Source: Wolinella sp052170135
GTDB taxonomy: Bacteria; Campylobacterota; Campylobacteria; Campylobacterales; Helicobacteraceae
Direction of reading: 5' to 3'
DNA length: 30,475 nt
Assembly: GCA_052170135.1 (NCBI GenBank)
Contig: JBQNBC010000017.1
Location: 1 to 30,475 of the forward strand
Under the pieces are notes generated by a model that worked only from the letters and a program-made list of their open reading frames with translations, was not told the DNA's origin and made no database searches. Of the stretch, positions 24,391-30,475 are shown piece by piece. Numbering within the stretch: position 1 is the stretch's first letter; every line of letters begins with the position of its first letter. The translations under genes were made by a program, and so were the position numbers.

Positions 24391-25650
24391 CTAACCCTCG
24401 ATTCTCACCATTATAGGTTTATCTAGCACTACATCAAGACTCTCCAAGCCACTAATCGCACGCACTACCTCACGCTCACTGCACATATGGGTAGATAGGA
24501 GAATCTTTGCTCTACTTGAGAGATTCTTTTGTAATAGCGTGCTTATAGATATACTCTGCTCACCCAATAGTCGTGCAATCTTTGCAAGTACGCCAGGTTC
24601 ATCTTTGACCTCGATTCTTAGATAATAACGTGAACGTATCTCATCTCGTGCTTTAAGCTTCAGCCCGCTTTCCATCGGTTTTTTAAAACCAAGCATAGGT
24701 GCGCCCTTAACTCGAGCAATCTCAATAAGATCCGAAATCACCGCGCTAGCAGTAGCATCTCCTCCAGCTCCAGCACCATAATACATTGTCTCACCGACTA
24801 AATCGCCAATAATACTAATGCCATTCATTACGCCATCAACTTTGCTAATCATCTCACTATTTGGTATAAAAACAGGATGTACGCGCAACTCGACCTCGTT
24901 GCCATCTTTTTTGGCAATACCAAGAAGCTTTAGCGCATAGCCAAACTCCTTTGCAAAAGCAATTTCATCTTGCGAAATCCTCTCGATTCCCTCGATTAAA
25001 ATCTCCTCTGGCTTAGCGTCAATTCCATATGCAATCGATGCAAGAATCAAAAGCTTATGTGCAGCATCAAATCCGCCTACATCAAAAGTTGGATCAGCCT
25101 CAGCATATCCAAGCTTTTGTGCCTCTTTTAGCACAGCTTCATACTCCGCTCCCTCTTGCACCATTTTTGTCAAAATAAAGTTACAAGTTCCGTTCATAAT
25201 TCCAAGAATCGACTTAACATGATTGGCTCCGAGACCGTCTCGAAGTGCCTTTATAACAGGAATCCCACCAGCCACACTAGCCTCAAACCCGATAGGAATC
25301 TCGCCAGCAATATCCTGTAAATCATATCGATGATACGCAAGCATGGCCTTATTAGCCGTAACGACGCTCTTTCCGCGCTCCAGTGCCTTTTTTGCCACTT
25401 CAAATGGGAAATCAACACCACCCATCAGCTCCACTACAACATCAATCTCTGGATCATCTAAAATATCATCAACATTAGTAGTAATCGGGATCTTCACATC
25501 ATCTCGCGTACGTGACAAATCCTTTACTACACCACGCTTTACCATTATCTCTTTACCAGCGCGTGCGGCGATTATATTGCGATTCTTCTCTAGTCCTACC
25601 GCGACACTGCTACCGACCGTCCCTACTCCAATAATACCAACTTTAAGCAT
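24391..25650 (-). CDS. hom: Homoserine dehydrogenase
   Basis: Hom reduces aspartate semialdehyde to homoserine with NAD(P)H, the branch to threonine and methionine. The 419 residues contain GIIGVGTVGSSVA at the N-terminus, the catalytic-domain blocks ANKAMLAYH, EASVAGGIPVIKALRDGL and GTCNFILTKM, and a C-terminal ACT domain (RIEVKDEPGVLAKIARLL onward) that probably senses an amino acid. An ATG 15 nt upstream (25665) is in frame, but the ATG at 25650 has GAGAAG at good spacing and lies next to the family start. It overlaps the alaC stop by 8 nt. Confidence 0.95.
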   Translation of the reverse strand: MLKVGIIGVGTVGSSVAVGLEKNRNIIAARAGKEIMVKRGVVKDLSRTRDDVKIPITTNVDDILDDPEIDVVVELMGGVDFPFEVAKKALERGKSVVTANKAMLAYHRYDLQDIAGEIPIGFEASVAGGIPVIKALRDGLGANHVKSILGIMNGTCNFILTKMVQEGAEYEAVLKEAQKLGYAEADPTFDVGGFDAAHKLLILASIAYGIDAKPEEILIEGIERISQDEIAFAKEFGYALKLLGIAKKDGNEVELRVHPVFIPNSEMISKVDGVMNGISIIGDLVGETMYYGAGAGGDATASAVISDLIEIARVKGAPMLGFKKPMESGLKLKARDEIRSRYYLRIEVKDEPGVLAKIARLLGEQSISISTLLQKNLSSRAKILLSTHMCSEREVVRAISGLESLDVVLDKPIMVRIEG

Positions 25651-26869
25651 TACACTTCTCACCATCTAGATTCTTCAAAAATTGCTTTACATTGCGCGCT
25701 GCTTGACGAATTCTCTTCTCGTTTTCTATTAGTGCTATTCTCACATAGCCTTCACCATGCTCACCAAAGCCAACACCAGGACTCACGGCGACCTTTGCCT
25801 CTCTTAGCAGTCTCTTGCTAAACTCAAGACTACCCAAATGTTTTGCGCATTCAGGAATATCAGCCCAAATAAACATCGATGCTTGAGGCTTTTTCATACT
25901 CCAGCCAGCCTCACCAAAACTCTTAATTAAAACATCTATGCGCTTTTCATACTTTTTGCTTATCTCGCCAACACACTCCTGAGGTCCATCAAGTGCAACA
26001 GTTGCAGCGATTTGAATCGGCGCGTACATACCATAATCAATCCAACTTTTAATCTTTTGTAGTGCGCCTATAAGTTTTTGATTCCCCACGACAAAGCCAA
26101 CGCGCCAACCAGCCATGTTATAGCTTTTGGATAGAGTGTAGCTCTCGACGGCTACGTCTTTGGCACCTTCTACTTCAAGAATTGAAGGCGTCTTGTAACC
26201 ATCAAAACTCAAATCAGCATAGGCAATATCACTAATAATATAGAATCGCTCCTCTTTTGCAAGTGCTACAAGTCGCTCATAAAAGCTCTTACTGACCACC
26301 ACAGTCGTTGGGTTATGTGGGAAATTAACCACCACAAACTTTGGCTTTGGCATACTCTCGCGCAATGCACGCTTTAAATTATCAAAATAGTCATCCTCAT
26401 CTAGCTCAAAATTCTCATTCCACTTTAGTCCAAATTTCGTTACATTCGCACCTACAATGATAAAAGCGTAGTAGTGTATAGGATAAACAGGCTCAGCGAC
26501 CACTGCACTATCGCCAAAACTTGCAATCGCTTGTACAAGATGAACATATCCCTCTTTTGAACCCATTACAGCGCATACTTCTGTATCTGGATCTAGCTCG
26601 ACGCCATATTTTCGCTTGTACCAATTGCTAGCTGCTAGACGGAGCTTGTAGATTCCCTTGCTTGCCGAATAGCCATGATTTTTTGGCTTTTGCGCCGCTT
26701 CACAAAGCTTATCTATTACATGTTTGGGAGTTGCACCATCTGGATTCCCCATGCTAAAATCAATGACATCTTCTCCATTTCGTCTCATCTCAAGCTTAAT
26801 CTCGCTAATAGCAGCAAAAACATACTTTGGCAATCGTTTAATCTTATCAAACTGAATTTCATCAAACAT
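25643..26869 (-). CDS. alaC: AlaC-type alanine/glutamate aminotransferase
   Basis: A PLP-dependent class I aminotransferase. The 408 residues match E. coli AlaC (glutamate-pyruvate aminotransferase) closely as recalled: RLPKYVFAAISEIKLEMRR, IDFSMGNPDGATPKHV, GSKEGYVHL, NFPHNPTT and the PLP-lysine motif TLSKSYNMAGWRVG (K248), through to SPGVGFGEHGEGYVRIALIEN. AAGGAT precedes the ATG. It overlaps hom, so a role in amino acid synthesis is clear, but the true substrate could also be aspartate or diaminopimelate, and such proteins are often annotated as aspartate aminotransferase. Confidence 0.9.
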   Translation of the reverse strand: MFDEIQFDKIKRLPKYVFAAISEIKLEMRRNGEDVIDFSMGNPDGATPKHVIDKLCEAAQKPKNHGYSASKGIYKLRLAASNWYKRKYGVELDPDTEVCAVMGSKEGYVHLVQAIASFGDSAVVAEPVYPIHYYAFIIVGANVTKFGLKWNENFELDEDDYFDNLKRALRESMPKPKFVVVNFPHNPTTVVVSKSFYERLVALAKEERFYIISDIAYADLSFDGYKTPSILEVEGAKDVAVESYTLSKSYNMAGWRVGFVVGNQKLIGALQKIKSWIDYGMYAPIQIAATVALDGPQECVGEISKKYEKRIDVLIKSFGEAGWSMKKPQASMFIWADIPECAKHLGSLEFSKRLLREAKVAVSPGVGFGEHGEGYVRIALIENEKRIRQAARNVKQFLKNLDGEKCNA

Positions 26870-26892
26870 CTTTCATCCTTAATTAAGTTAAA

Positions 26893-27714
26893 TTATCTAG
26901 TCAGCTTTACACGAATTCCGCCTTTAATATTTGCGCTAGAGTATGTATCTGTAACCCTTACAAATCGCACCCCGACAGGAATCTTCATGCTAAAACTCCT
27001 ATCAGATTCTTCAAACTGATATAAAGAGACAATTTTAAACGCAGCATCAAAAAGAGTAAAACTAGGATAAAGCACACTTTCACCAATTTGCTCTAGATAG
27101 ATCGTGCCACTTAGGCTTCCGATATCAAACCAATACTCTCCGCTTGGTCTTGATATCTCTGCCTCAATATCATACTCGAGGGTAATCGCATCAGGTAACC
27201 TTGCTGATACAAGCTCTAACTGATAACTCCACTCCGTATAGCTCTTACGCGAAATATCCACAACCTCATAGCCATACTTCATCACTTCGGCGATAAGCAA
27301 TGTCGGATCTATTGCATGCTCAGTAGTCATTGAGATTTCCAGCTTGTAGATTCCATCTTCATACTCGGCGGACTTTGGAGCAAAGTAGTAGTAACCAAGC
27401 CCCTGCAAAGATGATGTTATCGCGCTTGTAAAAAACAGTGGTGATCCTTGCGTGACAAAAGAAACTTGTAACTCTCTTGGTGCGCCAAATACAAGCTTTA
27501 ATAGCCCATTATCCTTGAGCTTTGCCGTTACCTTAGCAAAGTCAAGACGGCCATCGTTATAAAACGATCGCTTATCTTTAAAAAGCATGTCGATAAATTT
27601 CTGATTCTTACCATAGCTGCCAGCATCCATCAGTGCGGCCACTTTTTGCTCTAGAACATCAGCCCAACCACTGCATGCAAAGAACAAAATGGCAAAAATT
27701 AGATTTTTTACCAC
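26893..27714 (-). CDS. Exported protein of unknown function, coupled to rodZ
   Basis: Not recognised. The 273 residues start with a signal peptide (1-18, probable cut after GWA), followed by a mixed, mostly beta-rich sequence with no motif I can name. The FFAC at 11-14 is a poor lipobox, so a soluble or outer-membrane-associated periplasmic protein is more likely than a lipoprotein. The start is GTG (27712-27714) with a strong GGAGG 7 nt upstream, and it overlaps the end of the RodZ-like gene by 7 nt. From memory, C. jejuni has a putative periplasmic protein (Cj0151c) in this place, so the pair seems conserved in the phylum. Confidence 0.85.
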   Translation of the reverse strand: MVKNLIFAILFFACSGWADVLEQKVAALMDAGSYGKNQKFIDMLFKDKRSFYNDGRLDFAKVTAKLKDNGLLKLVFGAPRELQVSFVTQGSPLFFTSAITSSLQGLGYYYFAPKSAEYEDGIYKLEISMTTEHAIDPTLLIAEVMKYGYEVVDISRKSYTEWSYQLELVSARLPDAITLEYDIEAEISRPSGEYWFDIGSLSGTIYLEQIGESVLYPSFTLFDAAFKIVSLYQFEESDRSFSMKIPVGVRFVRVTDTYSSANIKGGIRVKLTR

Positions 27715-28682
27715 TCTTTGCCTCCGTTTTTAGCTTTAAACTCTTCTAAACTTATGACCTTTAGCTCCTCACCTGGTAAGTAGTAAAATCTCATCGGCGA
27801 GCCACTGTGATACTGTTGCTCTACCTTGCCATTAACCACGACTTCAAGCATACCATGCCCAGTGCGGAGAATCTGTTCCCTTGAGCCATCTATTTGGTAT
27901 TGCCCTACAACCGTCTCTACCGCACGCTTGTTATTATCGAGATATACAATTCCTAGCCATACTTTATTTTTTACACGCAAAAAAATCTCTTTTGTAACGT
28001 TTGCATCTACGCCAACCTGCTGAGATGCGCTCTGTGCGCTAGATACATTATCAGTGCTGCTATTTAACTCTGTGTTTACCGCTAGCAATGTGCTTCCGTT
28101 GCTCTCTAGGGTATTACTAACGTCTAGCTTTTGTCGTTCATCAAGCGAAAAAGGTATGGAAATAGCCTCGTTAGTATGCACCTCAATCTGAGGAATCTCA
28201 CCACTAACTCCAGTCAAAACACGTGCTGTCTGAATACTCTTATTTGCATCCGAAATTATTGGCTCAATACTCTTTTCCTCTTTCGTAGGCAGTAGCTTAA
28301 GAATCTCATCAAAGTGATTCGTATATACATAATAACCACCAGCTAGCAAAACCAAAAGAGCCAGCGAATAGACCATGCCACGACCACGATGCTCACTCTC
28401 CATATCACCACGAGTAATGCGCACATCAACTAAATGTGTTTCTATTGTATTTAAATCAGTTTTACCATTAACGCTTAGATAGTTTTCAAACTCAACCATC
28501 CACTCACCCAAATCAACGCCATATTCACGCTCAAGAATCCGAACAAACCCTATGGCAGTAGTCTTGTCAAGTCGCGCAAAATCCTTCTCTAAGATTCCCT
28601 CGATCTTATTTAACGCGATATGCGTCCTTAGGCTTATCTCCTTAATACCAATGCTTCGTAGCTTACTAATTGCCTCTTCCAT
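27708..28682 (-). CDS. rodZ: RodZ-like membrane protein
   Basis: RodZ links the MreB cytoskeleton to the cell-wall elongation machinery. The 324 residues have the expected order: an N-terminal helical domain resembling HTH_25 (IKEISLRTHIALNKIEGILEKDFARL, then GFVRILEREYGVDL, 13-58), one membrane helix (about 103-121), a long Ser/Asn-rich periplasmic linker (about 130-225) and a C-terminal beta domain (FLRVKNKVWLGIVYLDNNK onward) like DUF4115. The first helix of the HTH is shorter than usual. The start overlaps rlmB by 17 nt with GGATGAG upstream. A Helicobacter or Campylobacter entry might simply call it a membrane protein; the RodZ assignment is by domain layout. Confidence 0.7.
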   Translation of the reverse strand: MEEAISKLRSIGIKEISLRTHIALNKIEGILEKDFARLDKTTAIGFVRILEREYGVDLGEWMVEFENYLSVNGKTDLNTIETHLVDVRITRGDMESEHRGRGMVYSLALLVLLAGGYYVYTNHFDEILKLLPTKEEKSIEPIISDANKSIQTARVLTGVSGEIPQIEVHTNEAISIPFSLDERQKLDVSNTLESNGSTLLAVNTELNSSTDNVSSAQSASQQVGVDANVTKEIFLRVKNKVWLGIVYLDNNKRAVETVVGQYQIDGSREQILRTGHGMLEVVVNGKVEQQYHSGSPMRFYYLPGEELKVISLEEFKAKNGGKEW

Positions 28683-29358
28683 CTCTCATCCTATCCATAA
28701 TTATCGCAGCAGCCACACCGACATTTAGCGAATCAAAACCACTAGACATCTGAATCCCAAGCACCTTATCCATTTTTGATAGCAGTCGCTTATTTAGCCC
28801 TTCGCCCTCGCTCCCCATAAAGAGTGCGCTTTTTCTTGCAAACTCAACGCTAGCGTGACTTTCGCCACCAGCTGATGCGCCATAGAGCACAAAACCACAA
28901 TCATGCAGCTCGCTTGCAACATCGAGCGGATTCTTCACCAAAGCATACGGTATCTCGAGCAGCGCACCACTGCTTGTGCGTATCACCCCTTCAAGTGAAA
29001 ACGACGATACGCCAGAGATTACGATCCCATTGCATCCAAGACAATGCGCACTTCTAAATATCCCACCGATATTACCAGCATCGCTAACACCACAAAGCAC
29101 AAGCAGTCTAGAAAATCCTTTTAACTCGCCAATACTAATCGCAAGTGGTGGCTCAATCTCAAGCAAGAATCCTTGATGATTCCCACCCTTTGCCATGGCT
29201 TGTGCGCGTTTAGGATCAACACGAATTACACCAAGGGAGAGTTGCGAAATCTCACGAAATAGCTCCTTCTCAACCTCTTTTGCTAGGTAGATTCCGCGTA
29301 TCAAGTGCGAATGTCGCTTCAAAATGTATAAAAATACCTGTTTTCCATATACTATCAT
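28666..29358 (-). CDS. rlmB: SpoU/TrmH-family RNA 2-prime-O-methyltransferase (RlmB-like)
   Basis: A SPOUT-class methyltransferase, likely modifying the ribose of a guanosine in 23S rRNA (Gm2251 for E. coli RlmB). The 230 residues show the N-terminal substrate-binding domain (MIVYGKQVF, then VDPKRAQAMAKGGNHQGFLLEI) and the three SpoU motifs: SDAGNIGGIFRSA (92-104, N96), FMGSEGEGL (180-188) and MSSGFDSLNVGVAAA (204-218). The catalytic Asn and Arg and the knotted SAM site are therefore intact. No ribosome site precedes the ATG, and a -10 box sits at leaderless distance. It is the first gene of the cluster. Confidence 0.9.
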   Translation of the reverse strand: MIVYGKQVFLYILKRHSHLIRGIYLAKEVEKELFREISQLSLGVIRVDPKRAQAMAKGGNHQGFLLEIEPPLAISIGELKGFSRLLVLCGVSDAGNIGGIFRSAHCLGCNGIVISGVSSFSLEGVIRTSSGALLEIPYALVKNPLDVASELHDCGFVLYGASAGGESHASVEFARKSALFMGSEGEGLNKRLLSKMDKVLGIQMSSGFDSLNVGVAAAIIMDRMRDGRGN

Positions 29359-29364
29359 TTAAAA

Positions 29365-29370
29365 ATTTTA
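29365..29370 (-). promoter_or_regulatory. Possible -10 box for a leaderless rlmB transcript
   Basis: TAAAAT (minus strand) ends 6 nt before the rlmB ATG, which would place the transcript start on the A of ATG. The bases between (TTTTAA) hold no ribosome site. The DNA is very AT-rich, so a chance match is possible. Confidence 0.35.
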
Positions 29371-29395
29371 ACAGTGTAGAGCTTAAAAATCTGGG

Positions 29396-29422
29396 GATTC
29401 TTCAAAACTAGTGAGAAGAATC
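29396..29422 (-). terminator. Hairpin terminator candidate after zupT
   Basis: An 8-bp perfect stem (GATTCTTC at 29396-29403, GAAGAATC at 29415-29422) with an 11-nt loop lies 17 nt past the zupT stop. On the minus strand it is followed by CCCAGATTTTTAAG, so the T-run starts a few bases late. It would separate zupT from the rlmB cluster. Confidence 0.5.
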
Positions 29423-29439
29423 AAAGTCCTAGACACTAA

Positions 29440-30273
29440 CTACAAGTCAGCCAAAACCACCAAACTAGATGCCATCAGAGCCATACCAGCAACAAGCCCG
29501 AATAGCGTATCATGAGGATACCCATAAACTCTTGATGATGGCAAAAGCTCATCAAATGAGATATAAATCATAATCCCGGCAACAAGTCCAAAAGTAAGGG
29601 CAAGCGTAAAATCGCCAAAGAATGGATAAAGCACAAAAAAGCCAATAAGTGCACCAAGTGGTTCAGCAGCACCAGAGAGGGCGGATAGCCAAAATGCCCG
29701 AGCACGATTGCCTGTAGCATGATATATTGGCAAAGACACCGCCATGCCTTCTGGTATGTTATGTATCGCCACAGCAAGCGCGATTAACACACCAAAAGAT
29801 AGAGAATCTAAGGCAGATACAAATGTTGCAAACCCCTCTGGGAAGTTATGAATAGCAATCGCAATCGCGGTGAAAATACCAGCTCTACGGAGTGATGGAA
29901 GTCTACTGGCATGTTCTCCTTTTAACTCACTAAGCTCATGCGGAGCACGTAGCTCATGAGGGTTGATATCCTGGGGGATGGCTCTATCGATAATAGCAGA
30001 AAGCGCAATACCTCCAAAAAAGCAGAAAAGAGCACACGCTTCACCAGTGGCTGGTGAAAGCTGCAAAGAGAACAAGCTGATTGACTTTGGCAAAATCTCC
30101 ATAAATGATACATAAATCATAACTCCAGCAGAGAATCCAAGCCCAATAGATAAGAATCGAAGGTTGTCTCTCTTCGAAAAGAAAGCTATTAACGCTCCAA
30201 ATGCTGTCGAAAAGCCAGCAAATAGAGTAAGGGCAAATGCCTGCCAAAATAGTTCGCTTGAAATTTCTTGCAA
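29440..30273 (-). CDS. zupT: ZIP-family zinc/divalent metal transporter
   Basis: ZIP proteins import zinc and other divalent metals across the inner membrane. The 277 residues form eight predicted membrane segments with the metal-site motifs HNFPEG (142-147) and HNIPEG (171-176) in the fourth and fifth helices, and a cytoplasmic loop between helices 3 and 4 (about 100-130) with His residues and a repeated PHEL. The match is closest to ZupT. The start is TTG (30271-30273), supported by AAGGAA 8 nt upstream and by the family start. It stands alone between a promoter region and a hairpin. Confidence 0.93.
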   Translation of the reverse strand: MQEISSELFWQAFALTLFAGFSTAFGALIAFFSKRDNLRFLSIGLGFSAGVMIYVSFMEILPKSISLFSLQLSPATGEACALFCFFGGIALSAIIDRAIPQDINPHELRAPHELSELKGEHASRLPSLRRAGIFTAIAIAIHNFPEGFATFVSALDSLSFGVLIALAVAIHNIPEGMAVSLPIYHATGNRARAFWLSALSGAAEPLGALIGFFVLYPFFGDFTLALTFGLVAGIMIYISFDELLPSSRVYGYPHDTLFGLVAGMALMASSLVVLADL

Positions 30274-30345
30274 GATTTTCCTTTTAAAAATAGTGCAAAT
30301 AGTAGCAAGAATTTTAGACTTAGATGACTAGATATGGAGTGAAAT

Positions 30346-30381
30346 CTAAATATTTATAACATCTAGACTGGATTTATGCAA
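30346..30381 (-). promoter_or_regulatory. Promoter candidate for zupT
   Basis: On the minus strand TTGCAT (30376-30381) and TATAAA (30353-30358) are 17 nt apart, which would start transcripts near 30346 with a leader of about 73 nt. The 6-base arms TAGATG (30321-30326) and CATCTA (30360-30365) flank the -10 region as an inverted repeat and could be an operator or chance. Confidence 0.5.
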
Positions 30382-30475
30382 TCATCATAAACGCTTCATA
30401 AATTTGTCATTTCATGCTTCTTTGGTGTGTTTGGTACACTCATCATAATAACTAGTGGTATAAGGGCATAGATAA
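30382..30475. other. Intergenic DNA at the window end
   Basis: AT-rich sequence upstream of the zupT promoter running to the window edge. I see no gene, tRNA or convincing repeat here; it may hold control sites for zupT or for a divergent gene beyond the edge. Confidence 0.4.

Noticed and set aside
26893..27714. Lipoprotein reading of the exported unknown (FFAC near the N-terminus)
   Set aside because: Phe at -3 and -2 is a poor lipobox; a standard signal peptidase cut after GWA fits better.

Overview
This is a housekeeping window from a member of the Campylobacterota, most likely a Helicobacter (enterohepatic type) or a close relative such as Wolinella. The main evidence is a single 2883-codon gene in which RNA polymerase beta and beta-prime are fused in frame, a trait known from Helicobacter and Wolinella. 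Gene order also fits: from memory, trxB/trxA/yraN/hom/aminotransferase/periplasmic protein/membrane protein/rRNA methylase and the purF-dapB pair match Campylobacter jejuni, and the tRNA-tuf-rpmG-trnW-secE-nusG-rplKAJL-rpoBC-rpsLG-fusA order matches H. pylori. purF (de novo purine synthesis) and fdhD (formate dehydrogenase maturation) argue against H. pylori itself. I saw no mobile element, CRISPR array, prophage or frameshifted gene.

Layout. (1) 1-925, plus strand: the tail of an unidentified gene overlapping fdhD, ending at a hairpin terminator that faces the fusA terminator (convergent genes). (2) 1196-18272, minus strand: one long information-processing supercluster. It starts at a near-perfect sigma-70 promoter (18237-18272) and reads tRNA-Thr(UGU), tRNA-Tyr, tRNA-Gly, tRNA-Thr(GGU), tuf, rpmG, tRNA-Trp, secE, nusG, rplK, rplA, rplJ, rplL, rpoBC, rpsL, rpsG, fusA. 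Internal RNA structures sit at the points where expression would need adjusting: a 14-bp hairpin after rpmG, an L10-leader-like element before rplJ, paired hairpins between rplL and rpoBC, and a hairpin over the rpoBC stop codon. secE (59 aa) and rpmG (52 aa) are small genes found by direct translation of the gaps. (3) 18282-29370, minus strand: a close-packed metabolic and envelope cluster reading rlmB, rodZ-like, an exported unknown, alaC, hom, yraN, trxA, a membrane protein of unknown function, trxB, dapB, purF, a radical SAM protein and mnmD. Many junctions overlap or are separated by a few bases. (4) 29440-30475, minus strand: zupT (zinc/divalent metal importer) with its own promoter region and terminator.

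How the genes work together. Region 2 supplies transcription (RpoBC, NusG), translation (EF-Tu, EF-G, ribosomal proteins, four tRNAs next to tuf plus tRNA-Trp) and protein export (SecE). Region 3 combines aspartate-family amino acid synthesis (hom, dapB) with alanine/glutamate transamination (alaC), thiol redox (trxA, trxB), purine synthesis (purF), RNA modification (rlmB, mnmD) and cell shape (rodZ-like plus the exported partner candidate). The least explained items are the 158-residue membrane protein between trxA and trxB, which looks like a thioredoxin fold without its cysteines, and the 273-residue exported protein coupled to the RodZ-like gene. No clearly new biological system is visible; the window is mostly conserved core genome.
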